Assembly (NCBI RefSeq): GCF_024701975.1
Contig: NZ_JANLNM010000001.1
Location: 620,001 to 684,000 of the forward strand
From: Variovorax sp. ZS18.2.2
Lineage (GTDB): Bacteria; Pseudomonadota; Gammaproteobacteria; Burkholderiales; Burkholderiaceae_C
Direction of reading: 5' to 3'
Length of the DNA stretch: 64,000 nt
Position numbers and translations under genes: made by a program. The first letter of the stretch is position 1. Every line of letters begins with the position of its first letter. The notes under the pieces were generated by a model. It was not told the origin of the DNA, did no database searches, and saw only the letters and a program-made list of their open reading frames with translations. Positions 27,439-38,900 of this stretch are shown in pieces.

Positions 27439-28239
27439 ATGGCGCACCCACCTTGCCGGCTCGACTCGTCTCTTCGCAGGGTGCGCCCGTTCGCCGCCCG
27501 TCTGCGCTGCCATGCGGCGGTGTTGGCGCTGCTGTGCGGGCTCTCGGCGCCTTTGGCCGTCTGGGCCGGCGACACCCCCGCACCGCGCATGAATGACGTG
27601 GCCGCCATGCCCGAGGCCGCCGGGCTGCGCTTCGATTTCGACATCCCCGCGCAGCCCCTGGCCGCCGCGCTCCAGCGCTATGCCTCGCAGTCCGGCCGCC
27701 CGGCGCTGTTCGACAGCGCGGCCGTGAGCGGACGCACCTCGGGCGCCGTGCGCGGCCGCCACAGCCCCGAAGCCGCGCTGCACCGGCTGCTCGAAGGCAC
27801 GGGCCTCACCGCGGAAAGCGCGAGAGACGGACCGGCCGACGCCTTCGTGCTCAAGCCGATCGATGCAGAGGCGGACGCGATGCGTCCGGCCCCGGACGGC
27901 GTGGACACTGGCTACGGCGCCTGGGTCCAGGCGCGCATCTGGGAAGCCCTGTGCGCCGACCCCCGCACCGCGCCGGGCGAATACCGCACGCTGCTGCGCT
28001 TCGAGGTGGATGCGACGGGCGCGCTGCAAAGGCCGCGCCTCCTCACCTCGACCGGCAATGCGCGCCGCGACGCCGCGGTGCGCGAAGCCCTGCAGCGCGT
28101 GCGCGTGGGCCGCGCGCCGCCGCCCGCGATGGCGCAGCCGCTGACCATGGTGCTGCTGCCGCGCGATCCTGGCAACTCAGGGGATCAGGCGGCCGGCGCG
28201 CAGCGCTGCGAAAGCCCGCGCGAGGCAACGCCGCCATGA
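27439..28239 (+). CDS. Free-standing STN domain + TonB C-terminal domain protein
   Basis: 266 residues. A signal peptide (LRCHAAVLALLCGLSAPLAVWA, cleavage near residue 43) is followed by an STN (secretin/TonB short N-terminal) domain at ~65-140 (FDFDIPAQPLAAALQRYASQSG, HRLLEGTGLTAE) and a TonB-C-like domain at ~157-242 (PGEYRTLLRFEVDATG, LLTSTGNARRDAAV, PPPAMAQPLTMVLLP). There is no outer-membrane barrel. In FecA-type receptors the STN domain contacts FecR; here it is a separate periplasmic protein whose stop overlaps the ECF sigma start (ATGA), with fecR next. I infer that it is the periplasmic signal carrier for that sigma/anti-sigma pair. Confidence 0.85.
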   Translation: MAHPPCRLDSSLRRVRPFAARLRCHAAVLALLCGLSAPLAVWAGDTPAPRMNDVAAMPEAAGLRFDFDIPAQPLAAALQRYASQSGRPALFDSAAVSGRTSGAVRGRHSPEAALHRLLEGTGLTAESARDGPADAFVLKPIDAEADAMRPAPDGVDTGYGAWVQARIWEALCADPRTAPGEYRTLLRFEVDATGALQRPRLLTSTGNARRDAAVREALQRVRVGRAPPPAMAQPLTMVLLPRDPGNSGDQAAGAQRCESPREATPP

Positions 28240-28748
28240 CCGAGGACGCGCGCCCGATCCTCTCGGACTACCTGTCGCGGCACTACGCCAGCCTCAAGCG
28301 CCGCGTGACGCGCTTGCTGGGCAACAGCGACCTGGCCGGCGACGCGCTGCAGGACACCTGGCTGCGCCTGCAGAGCCGCGAGGACGAAGGCGCGATCCAG
28401 AGCCCGGGCAGTTATCTCGTGCGCGTGGCCGTCAACATCGCGATGGACATCCAGCGGCGCCAGAGCCGTTCGCTGTCCATCGACGAAGTGCAGTCGCTGA
28501 TGGAGCTGTCCGACCCGGCGCCCGGCCCGGCCCGCACCGCCGAACTGCGCTCGGAAGTGGCGGCGCTGATGAAGCTCATCGACCGCATGCCCGAGCGCCG
28601 CCGCACGATCCTGATGCTGGTGCGCTGGGAAGGCCTCCCGCAGAAGGACGTGGCGGCGCGGCTGGGTCTCTCGGTGCGCGTGGTCGAGCATGAACTCAAG
28701 CGCGCGCACGACTTTCTGGATGCGCGGATGAACGATGACAAAAAATAG
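28236..28748 (+). CDS. ECF sigma factor, FecI-like
   Basis: 170 residues from ATG 28236, translationally coupled to the STN gene. Sigma region 2 at ~10-75 (YLSRHYASLKRRVTRLLGN, LAGDALQDTWLRLQS, PGSYLVRVAVNIAMDIQRRQ) and region 4 at ~110-160 (MPERRRTILMLVRWEGLPQKDVAARLGLSVRVVEHELKRA). This is the FecI group, controlled by FecR-type anti-sigma factors, and a fecR gene follows 90 nt downstream. The first copy of the candidate target promoter begins over this gene's last codons (28740). Confidence 0.92.
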   Translation: MTEDARPILSDYLSRHYASLKRRVTRLLGNSDLAGDALQDTWLRLQSREDEGAIQSPGSYLVRVAVNIAMDIQRRQSRSLSIDEVQSLMELSDPAPGPARTAELRSEVAALMKLIDRMPERRRTILMLVRWEGLPQKDVAARLGLSVRVVEHELKRAHDFLDARMNDDKK

Positions 28749-28777
28749 TTGGGGGTTTGTCGTGGCGCCGTTCGTCT
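28740..28777 (+). promoter_or_regulatory. Candidate ECF promoter upstream of fecR
   Basis: Six A's followed by TAGTTGGGGGTTTG (28740-28759), 11 nt, then TTCGTCT (28771-28777). The same 20 bases, spacing and TTCGTCT recur at 29859-29896 before the giant exoprotein gene. A CGTC-type -10 about 16 nt from the -35 centre is typical of ECF promoters. Predicted start about 28784, leaving a ~55-nt leader to fecR. Confidence 0.65.
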
Positions 28778-28838
28778 GGGTGGGTGAAGCACCTTTCCAT
28801 CGTTCCACCGGCATGCCGGACGTTCCGGACGTGAGGCC

Positions 28839-29843
28839 ATGAGGACATCGGCCGACGTTCGCAAAGCGCCGAGCGACGCGTTGCCGGCAGAGGCGCGCGC
28901 CTGGCTGCGCCTGCTCGCATCCGGCGACGTGAAGGCCTCGGACGCCGAAGCCTTCAAGCGCTGGCTCCACAGCAGCGAGGCGCACCGCGCGGCCTTCAAC
29001 GAGGCCAAGCAGCGCTGGGCAGCGATGAAACCCCTGGCCGGCGAATTCCTGCGCACCCGGCCGGCCGCGGCCGCGACCCACGAGCGCGCGCTGCAGGGCG
29101 GCCGCAATTTCGGGCGCCGCGCATTTTTGGGCGCTGCCGCGAGCGCCGCCGCCATGGCCGGCGTCGCCGGTGTGGCGGTGGTCAATTCGCCCGGCGGGCT
29201 CTGGCCTGCGTTGGGCGACGGAGGGGCGGACGACCGCACCGCCGTCGGCGAGCAGCGCGCGCTGGCGCTGGCCCCGCGCATCCAGGTGACGCTCAACACC
29301 CAGACCCGCATCCGCCGCGAGAGCGCGGCGGGCCAGCTCACCGGCATCGACCTGCTCTCGGGCGAGGCCGCGGTCGACCTGCTGGCCGAGGGCGGTGCGT
29401 TCGGCGTGGCGGCCGGCACCGGGCGCAGCCTGGCGCACGCGGGGCGCTTCGAGGTGCGGCATCTGGAGGGCAAGGTCTGCGTGACCTGCATCGAGGGCAC
29501 GGTGCGCATCGAGCATCCGGCCGGCGTGCGCGCGCTGCTGGCGGGCCAGCAGGCGGTGTACGACGCGCAGTCGCTCAGCGGCATCGCCCGGGTCGCGCTG
29601 GAGAACGTGTCGGCCTGGCGGCGCGGCGAGTTGGTGTTCGAGCAGACGCGGCTGGCCGAGGTGCTCGCCGAGATCAACCGCTACCGCGCAGGCCGCGTGC
29701 TGCTGATGAACAGCGCCGCGGGCGACAAGCGGGTCAGCGGCCGGTTCCGGCTGGCCTCGCTGGACTCGGCGCTGTCGCAGCTGGAGCACACCTTCGGCCT
29801 GCGCCAGCGGTCGCTGCCCGGCGGGTTGCTGCTGCTGAGTTGA
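28839..29843 (+). CDS. fecR: FecR-family anti-sigma factor / regulator
   Basis: 334 residues. N-terminal cytoplasmic anti-sigma domain (DUF4880-type; ARAWLRLLASGDVKASDAEAFKRWL and HRAAFNEAKQRW at ~18-62), a twin arginine (R93-R94 in FGRRAFLGAAAS) leading into one membrane segment (~95-115), the periplasmic FecR domain (~135-255: LNTQTRIRRE, ALLAGQQAVYD), and a C-terminal STN-like domain (~268-330: RLAEVLAEINRYRAGRVLL). It should sequester the ECF sigma factor and receive a signal through its periplasmic part. Instead of a TonB-dependent receptor, the next gene is a giant haemagglutinin-type exoprotein. Confidence 0.93.
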   Translation: MRTSADVRKAPSDALPAEARAWLRLLASGDVKASDAEAFKRWLHSSEAHRAAFNEAKQRWAAMKPLAGEFLRTRPAAAATHERALQGGRNFGRRAFLGAAASAAAMAGVAGVAVVNSPGGLWPALGDGGADDRTAVGEQRALALAPRIQVTLNTQTRIRRESAAGQLTGIDLLSGEAAVDLLAEGGAFGVAAGTGRSLAHAGRFEVRHLEGKVCVTCIEGTVRIEHPAGVRALLAGQQAVYDAQSLSGIARVALENVSAWRRGELVFEQTRLAEVLAEINRYRAGRVLLMNSAAGDKRVSGRFRLASLDSALSQLEHTFGLRQRSLPGGLLLLS

Positions 29844-29858
29844 AGCCGCGGCGCGCCG

Positions 29859-29896
29859 AAAAAATAGTTGGGGGTTTGCGCACAGCCCATTCGTCT
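29859..29896 (+). promoter_or_regulatory. Candidate ECF promoter upstream of the giant exoprotein gene
   Basis: Second copy of the element described at 28740: the identical 20 bases (29859-29878), 11 nt, then TTCGTCT (29890-29896). Surrounding bases are not conserved between the two copies, so the shared blocks look functional rather than part of a longer duplication. Predicted start about 29903, giving an ~85-nt leader before ATG 29988. Confidence 0.68.
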
Positions 29897-29987
29897 TAGC
29901 GCACAGGAAATTCTGCGCACCGCCGGCCACCCTGGCCGCGCTGCGCGGAACTCCACGACCTCAACTTTCGGGCAAGAAGTACTTCAC

Positions 29988-32900
29988 ATGAGCACACGCG
30001 GATCCCTGGGCGCAATCAACCCATCGACGAACCGGGAGCGGGTGGCAGCGCCGCCGCGCCGGCCGCGCTTTCGCATGGCGCCAATTGCACATGCCGCACG
30101 TGCCGCCTGCGTCATCGCCATGACGCTGGTGGCCGACGGCGCGGTCCTCGATGCCCAGGCGCAGCGGGCTTTCAGCGGTGCCTGGTTCGCCACCAAGAAC
30201 ACGGTGCAGAACTCGGCGACGGCCACGGGCCGGCTGCCCAACGGCATGCCGGCATCGATGCTGACCAATCCGTTGGAGCAACGAAAAGCCGGCGAGCAGC
30301 TGCAGCGCTCGATCGGCAACCTGAACATGGCCGCGCGCGGCATCGCCGCGCAGCAGGCGGCCCAGGAGGCGTCGCGACAGGCGGCGCTGAACGGCGGCTC
30401 GGACATTCCCGATGGCCTGGCCGACGGCGGGTTGAAGGTGGACAGCAACAGCCTCACAGCGGGCTGGCTCAATGCCAACGCGCCGGTGCAGACCGCCGCG
30501 GGCGGCCGCGTCGTGGTCGGCATCCGGCAGACCGACGAGAAGGCGATCCTGAACTGGGAGAGCTTCAATGTCGGCAAGAACACCACGGTGCAGTTCGATC
30601 AGAAGGGCGGGGCGAAGCCCGACGGCACCAACGCGTGGATCGCGCTGAACCGCATCAACGATCCGGGCGGCCGGCCCAGCCAGATCGCGGGGCAGATCAA
30701 GGCGGACGGCTCGGTCTACCTCATCAACCGCAACGGCATCGTCTTCACCGGCTCCAGCCAGGTGAACACGCGCTCGCTGGTGGCCTCGAGCCTTTCGCTC
30801 TCGGACAAGCAGTTCAAGCTGGGCATCAACAACGCGCAGGTGCTCGCCAACCAGGGCAATGATTTCCCCATTCCGCAGTTCGGCGAATTCACTTCCGCCC
30901 GGCCCGAGATCTATGGCGACAACGGCTTCAAGGCCGGCGTCGGCGGCGCGCCCGACCGCATGGGCAACGTGGACCGCTTCGATCCCGGCGCGGCGCCCGG
31001 CGAGGTCAAGGTTGACGCCGGCGCGCAGCTTGCTGCGGACAGCGGCGGCAAGGTCATGCTGTTCGCGCCCAAGGTTCGGAACGCCGGGCGTATCTCGGCA
31101 CCCGATGGCCAGGTCATCCTGGCGGCCGGCGAGAACATCTACCTGAAGACGCCGTCCGCGCAGGACCCGAATGCGCCTCGCGGCCTGGACGTGGCCGCTT
31201 CGGCCGTGCCCGGCTGGGCCTTCACCGGCGGGCAGGTGCAGGGCGCGCTCAAGCTGTCGCCGGTCTATGCAGACTTCAACTTCGTCAGCGGCCTGCGCGA
31301 CGTGGTCATGCCCGAGATGGCCGCGCGCGCCAAGTCGGTCGGCTACGAGGTGGTCAACACCGGCACCGTGCAGGCCGATCGCGGCAACATCACGCTGCAG
31401 GCGCAGGACGTTCGCCAGTCGGGCGTGCTGAGCTCGACCACCGCGTTGAACAACCGCAACGGCTCGATCCTGCTGCGCGCCTGGGGCCTGGGCACCCACA
31501 TGTACGCGGACGGCGTGAACGACCTGATCAACTGGTCGGCCGGCACGCTGACGCTGGGTGAGGGCAGCATCGCGCAGGTCCTGCCCGATGCCTCGGACAC
31601 CAGCGAGATCGAGGCGTCCGCACTGGCAACGCGCTACCAGCCCGGCCGCGTGAGCCTCTACGGGCAACTCATCGACATCCGGCCCAAGGCCGGTGTGCTG
31701 GTGCCGGCGGGAACCATCAAGATCGAATCGGCGGTCAATCCGCTGTTCACGCAATACCCGTATTTCAAGCCCGGCAGCCTGGGCGACGAGAGCCGCATCT
31801 ACCTGGACGGCGAGGCCTTCCTGAGTGTGGCCGGCCTGCAGGGCATGCAGGTGAACATGTCGCGCAATTTCATCGAAGCCGAGCTGCGCATCAACGAACT
31901 GCGCGACTCGCCGCTCCTGCTCGATTCGTGGGTGCGCGGCAAGAAGGTGATCGTCGACCGGCGCGTCGGCGGCGTGTTCGGGGACGGTCCGATGGCGGGC
32001 GTGCAATGGGTGCTCGGCCCCGACGGCGCCACCTACATTCCCGGCGCCTGGGTGGGCACGCCGCTGGGCGACGTGAGCGGCTGGGTGGGCGTGGGCAAGA
32101 CCGACCTGCGCGAGCTTTCGGCCGATGCGGGCAGCATCGACCTGCGCGCGGGCGGCTCGGTGATCACGCGCGCGGGATCGATGCTCGACGTGTCCGGCGG
32201 CTCGGTGCGCTACACCGACGGCATGAACACGGCGACCAAGCTCATGGGCGCCGACGGCCGCGTGCACACGATGGAGCGGGCCATGTCCGACACCGACTAC
32301 ACCGGCATCGCGGGCGAGTTCAACAATGTGCACGCACGCTGGGGCGTGAAGAACACCTGGCGCAACCCGCTCATCGGCGCCGACTACAAGGAAGCTGGCT
32401 ACACCGAAGGGCGCAAGGCCGGCGGCGTGCGGATCTACGCGGGTGACGCCATGGTGCTCGAGGGCGACATGCTGGGCGGCGTGGTGGTGGGCGAGCGCCA
32501 GTCGCAGAACCCGGGCGGCAACAAGGGCGGGCGGCTGGAGCTGGGCGAGAACACGCCGGACGGCCGGCCCTGGTCGCCGGGCACCATCGTCGTCAGCCAC
32601 GACCCGAAGCGGCTGGCGCAGGACTTCGATGCGAAGGCCAAGCTGGGCGAAGACTTCTACGTGCAACTGAAGCCGGACGAGCAGAAGTCGCGCAAGCTCA
32701 CCTTCCTGTCGGACGACATGCTCAGCGATTCGGGCATGGGCACCATCGTGCTGAACACCATCAACGGCGACTTCGAACTCGCCAGCGGCGCCGTGCTGAA
32801 CCTGGCGCCAGGCGCATCGCTCTCGGTGGCCGGCACCGAGGGCTCGACGAACGACATCCGCATCAACGGGCAGATCCGTGCGCCGGGCGGGCAGATCGGG

Positions 32901-35900
32901 CTTTCGTCGGCCAACGGAAAGCTGGAAGTGGGCGAGTACGGGCGGCTGGACGCCAGCGGCCAGTGGATCAACACCTGGCGCGACGGCGCCTTGCGCGGTG
33001 CCTGGGCGATGGATGGCGGCGCGATCATGGTCAACGTCGGAAATATTTCGGCCCACAAGGATGCCGTGTTCGATGTGTCGGGCGGCGGCCGCGTCGACCC
33101 CGGCGCGAAGGGCCTGCCGACGCTGCGCGTGGGCGATGCGGGTTCCATCTCGCTGACCGGCGTGACGCCCGACCTGGACCTTGGCACGCTGAACCTGCGC
33201 GCCCATGCGGCCGGCTCGGCAGGCAGCCTGTCGATCGAGACCGCCTCGGCGGTGCAGGTCGGCGGCGCGCCGACCGGTTCGCCGGCGGACAAGACCGCCG
33301 CTGCGCTGCTGCTGCCGGCCACGCTCTTCGGCGAGCGCGGGTTCGGAAAAGTCTCTGTCTCGGTGCGCGGCGAAGGCAACGGCATCGTGGTGCCCGAAGG
33401 CGTGACGGTTTCGCAACTGGCCACGAGCCTCGAGCTGACCGGCTTCGCCTGGCGCGACCTGCCGAGTGGCCGGAACCTGGCCGACGCGGCGCCCGCGGGC
33501 GTGCTGCGGCCCGAGGAGCGCGCGGCGCGCGACCCCGCAGCGCTGATGCTCGGCACCGAAAACGGTCCGATCCGTGTCGCGCGGGGCGCCACGGTGCGCA
33601 CCGACACCGGCGCCAGCCTGGCGCTGAACGCCGGCGGCGAACTGGGCGTGCTGGCGGTCGCCGGGCGGCTGGACGCACCCGCGGGGCGCATCGCGCTGGG
33701 CGGCCGCGAGCTCACCCTCGAAGCCGGCGGCGAACTGCTGGCGCGCGGCGTGCCGCTGATCCACCTCGACAGCACCGGCCGCCGCGTGGGCGAGGTGCGC
33801 GACGGCGGCACGGTGTCGATCCAGGCGGGCGAGCTGCGGCTGGAGAAAGATGCGCTCATCGACGTGTCCGGCGCCACCGGCACGATCGACGGCGTTGCCG
33901 ATGCCGGCCCCTCGGGCACCCGGGTGCCCAGGCCCGCGCAGCCGATCGTGCTGGACAGCAACGGCGGCCTGATCGAGATCACCGGCAAGGGCCTGATCGA
34001 AAGCACGATGCTGGGCAAGGCGGGCGGCCCCGGCGGCGTCGGCGGCCGCATCCGCCTGAACATGACCGCGCCGTCCGCTCCGAACGGCTCGCCGCTGGAG
34101 CAGCTCCAGCGCACGCTGCAGGACCCGGACTGTTTCGGCCTCTTCGTGGACGGCGCGTGCAGCGACTGGAAGCAGGGCCTGGACTACGACTGGGCGCCGG
34201 GCCTGCGCACCTATGGCTACGAGATCGACGGCCCGATGATCCTGCCATCCTCGCTGCTCGCGCACCTGGCGGACATCAAGGAACTGGTGGTGTCCGACCA
34301 GCTGGGTTCGCCCGGTGTGGCCGGCCCGCTCGATCCGGCGCAGTTCGGCCTGACCCCGCAAGCGCTGGACCTGTTCCGCGACGCGCTCCTGTCGAGCGAC
34401 CTGCTGCGCGATGTGCTGCAAAAGCCCGGCCAGCAGTTCGCGCTGACGGTGCGCCCGCAGGCGTTCAAGGACGGCGGCTTTGCCGACCTGGCGCTGGTCA
34501 ATGCCTCGCAAGGCGCGATTCGCCTGGACAACGCGAACCTCGCGCTGGGCCGCTCGATCTCGCTGCAGGGGACGATCGTCGGGCACGCGGCCTCGTCGTC
34601 GTCGCTGCGCGCGCCGCGCATCGTGCTCTCGGCCATGCCCGGCGCCTCGCCGGTGCCGACATCGGCCGCCGCGCAGGACCCCGCAGCGGCAGCGGGGCAG
34701 CTCACGCTGACCGGCTCGCTGATCGACATCTCGGCATCGGAGGATCCGAACCAGTTCCAGGCCGGCGCCGTGCGTATCACCGGCTTCGGCCGCACGGTGC
34801 TCGAAGCCGGCGAAATCCGCATGGGCGGTGCGCTGCCTTCGCAGATCAGCGAAGACACCCGGCTGCAGGTCAACCTGGATGTCGACGGACATCTGGTGCT
34901 GAAGGCCGGCCAGGTGTATCCGACGACCGCGATGACCGGCGTGATCCGCGCGGGCGACTCGATCACCGTCGAGCGCCTGGGCGATGCCGGCGGTGCGCCC
35001 CTGTCGGCCGGCGGCAGCCTGCGCCTGGAAGCGCCGGTGATCGCGCAGAACGGCGTGCTGCGCGCGCCCTTCGGCCAGATCGAACTGGACGCGGGCGAAC
35101 GCCTGTCACTGGGCGCGGGCAGCCTCACGTCGGTGTCGGGCGCCGGCCTGGCCGTGCCCTACGGCACGCTGTCCAACAACGAGCATTGGCACGACCCGTC
35201 CAAGGGGGTCGACGTCACCAACCCCTCGAGCGGCTCGCTGACAGCACCGCCCGAAAAGCGCATAACCATGAAGTCGCCCGACGTGGCACTGGCGCAGGGC
35301 GCGGTGGTGGACATCGCGGGCGGCGGCGACCTGCATGCCTCCGAATTCGTGCCAGGCCCGGGCGGCTCGCACGACGTGCTGAACATGCCGGGCATGTACG
35401 CGATCCTGCCCGGGCAGGCCGGTGCGGCGCCCGCGGGCGGTGCCCAGGCGGGCCAGCGCGTCTGGCTCGCCGGTGGCCCCGGTCTTGCGGCCGGCTGGTA
35501 CGACCTGCTGCCCGCGCGCTATGCGCTGCTGCCGGGTGCCTTCGCGGTGCAGGCGACGGGCAGGACATGGGGCGGCGCCTCCGCGCCCGCCATCCGCGCA
35601 CCGGACGGCAGCCTGGTCATGCAGGGCAAGGGCGGCAACACCTACGGCGGCAACCAGGACGCGCAGGCCACGGCCTGGCGCGTGATGTCCGGCGGCACGC
35701 TGCGCCGCTACACCGAATACAACGAGGCCACGGCCAACGACTTCTTCGCGTCCGAGGCCTTCAAGCTCACGCAGTACCGCCTCACGGGCCAGGACGTGGT
35801 CACGCCCCGCCTGCCGCGCGACGGCGGCGCGGTCGTGTTCGACGCGGGCCGCCGGCTCGTGCTGGACGGCACGCTGCGCTCGGCGCCCGATGCGGGCGGG

Positions 35901-38900
35901 CGCGGCGGCCTGGTCGATATCGCCGGCAAGAAGATCGCCATCGTCGGCAGCGGGCAGGACGGTGCCAGCCTGCAGGCCGACGGCTACCTGGTCATCGATT
36001 CGGCGAGCCTGTCGAACTTCGGCGCCGGCAGCCTGCTGGTGGGCGGCAAGCGCCAGGGCAATGCGCTCGGCCTGGAACTGGACGTGACCGCGACCGACAT
36101 CGTCGTGCGCAACAACGAGGGCTCCGAACTGTTCGGCCCCGAAATCATTCTGGCCGCCAGCGAGCAGGTGGCCATCGAAGGGGGAAGCCGCGTCAGCGCG
36201 AAGGGCGCAGGCGGGCGCGGGTCCGGCAGCCTGGTCGTGAAGCCCAGAGTGGCGGCGGTCTACGCGGACCCGGACGGCAGGCTGGACGACAACAACGACG
36301 GCGTGATCGACGCCAAGGACGCGGTGGACGACGTGCTCATCACGGCCGCCAGGGACTGGGGCGCGCTGGTTCGCGTGAGCACCGGCGATGCGGTCAAGGT
36401 CATCCGCCAGGGCGTGGACACCTCGCGCGGGGGGCTGGTCGCGATCGGCGCGGGCGCCGTCGTCAACGGCGACGCGGCCTTGCTGATCGATGCAACGCGC
36501 ACGACCGAGCTGGCCGCCTCGGCGCAGATCGCCGGCACCGACCTGTCGGTGGCGGCCGGCCGCATCGGCTTTGGCGGCGGCACCGAAGGCATGGTGCTGG
36601 ACAGCGGCGCGCTGGCGCAACTGGCGCATTCGACGCGCCTGACGCTGCGCAGCTATACCGACTTCGACTTCTACGGCTCGCTCGACCTGGGCGCGGCCGG
36701 CCTGAAATCGCTGACCTTCGACGGCGCCGCATTCGTCGGCCGCGGCGCGGGCGACGTGACGATCAAGGGCGACAGCATCGCGCTCGTCAACAGCGGCGGC
36801 GGTACGGGCGTGCCGGCCGGCACGGGGACGGGCGGCCTCACGCTGGACGCGGCCACGCTGGTGCTGGGCGCGGGCCAGAAGACTTTCTCGGGCTTCGGCG
36901 CGGTGACGCTGGCGGGCCGCAACGCGATCGTCGGCGAGGGCGCGGGCGGCATCGACACCGGCGCCGCGGCGCTGACCTTGAACACGCCGCTGCTCACTGG
37001 CCGCGGCGGCGCGGTGCAGCGCATTGCCACGGGCGGCGCATTGCAGGTCGTCGCGTTGCCGGAAGGTGGGGCCGCACCGTTCGACCTGCAGGACAGCCTG
37101 GGCCTGCGCCTGGGCCTCAGCGGCCGCAGCATCGCCTTTGGCGGCCGGGCGGTCGCGCGGGGCGGCAGCATCGACATGACGGCCACCGGCGGCAGCCTGG
37201 TCGTGACGCAGGGCGCCGCGATCGACGTGGGCGGCTCGGCCAAGCAGTTCTTCGATGTGGCCGAATACGCGGACGCGGGCCGCATCGGCCTGTCGGCGGT
37301 CGGCGGCGACGTGCGGCTGGAGGCCGGCAGCCGGCTCAACCTGGCCGCACACCCGAACGGCGGCGACGCCGGCACGCTGAGCCTGGCGGCATCGCAGGGC
37401 GGCACGGTGGTGCTCGACGGGGTGATCGCGGCGCAGGCCGGCACGAACGGCAATGGCGGCGGCAAGGCCGGCAGCTTCGCCCTGGACATCGAGGCGCTGC
37501 CCGACTTCGCGGGCTTCAGCCAGCGGCTGAACGACGCCGGCTTCAACCGCTCGCGCCAATTCCGCATCCGCCAGGGCAACGTGGTGCTGGGCGGCCTCAC
37601 GACGGTCGAGGACTTCGGCCTCACTGCCGACCGCGGCAGCATCGACATCTCCGGCACGGTGGATGCGCGCTCGGCCTACGGCGGCGTCATCCGTATCACC
37701 GCCGGCAACGGCGTGGCGATGCGGCAGGGCGCGCAACTGCTGGCCGGCGCGACCGGCGAACTTGGCACCGGCCGCGTCACGCTCGAAGCGGCGGGAGGAC
37801 AGCTGAACCTGCAAGGCGGCCTGATCGACGTGGCCGGCAACGAAGGCGGCAAGGTGCGCCTGCGCGCGCAACAGAATGCCGCGCACGACGACCTCGCGGT
37901 CACCGCGCTGAACATCTCCGTCACCGGCGCGCGCTCCGCGGTGCTGGAGGGCGTGAGCGTCTACGACGTGAAGGACTACGACGGCGCCACGGTCGATTCG
38001 GTCAAGACCGACGCCATCGCGGACGCTACGCGTTTCCGTGCCGCGGCGGCCGCGGTGGCCGGCCGGCTGGGCACCGGGCTGGCCGTGATGCCGGGCATCG
38101 AGATCCGCAGCGCGGGCGACCTCGCGCTGAACAGCGACTGGAATCTGTTCAGCGACTTCTCCGGCGCGCGCGAAGGCACGCTGACCTTGCGCGCGGGCGG
38201 CAACCTCGCCATCAACGGCCATCTGAGCGACGGCTTCGACGCGGCCGACCGCAGCGGCCTGCTGCAGGCGGGCCCGTCGTGGAACCTGCGGCTGGTGGCC
38301 GGCGGCGAGCTGGCCTCGGCCGACGCGATGGCGCTCAAGCCGCTCGCGGCGCAGGCTGCGGGCAAAGGGTCGATCACGGTCGGCACGGCCAACACCGCCG
38401 TTCCCGCCGAAGGCGACCCGACGCCGGACAACGGCGCGGGCAAGCTCGTGCGCACCGGCACCGGCGACCTCGAGGTGCGCGCGGGCCGCGACCTCACGCT
38501 GGCGCACAAGGAATCGGTGATCTACACCGCCGGGCGCAAGGACACCACGGCGTGGAGCGACTTCTCCACCGCCAACCCGGATGCGAGCTACGGCGTGGAG
38601 GGCGGCAACCTGGTCATCGGCGCGCAGGGCAGCGTCGAGGCCGTGCCGTCGGGCCAGCACTTCACCGAATGGCTCAACCGGCAGGGCAACCTCAACGCCG
38701 AGTTCTTCTTCGGCGAGTACACCAACGGCGAGAACGGCGTGCGCCCGGACGGCACCTACGGCCCCATCCTTCACGCGCCCGAGCAATCGAGCTGGTGGAT
38801 CGACTACGCGCGCTTCCAGCAGGGCGTGGGCGCGCTGGGTGGCGGCAACGTCAGCGTGGACGCCGGTGGCGACCTGCGCAACCTGCTGGTCGCCTTGCCG

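Noticed and set aside
29961..34892. A 1643-codon open frame on the minus strand within the exoprotein gene
   Set aside because: It is antisense to the TPS/beta-helix coding frame. Its His/Arg/Ala-rich composition is what extreme G/C third-position bias produces on the opposite strand; no domain is recognisable.
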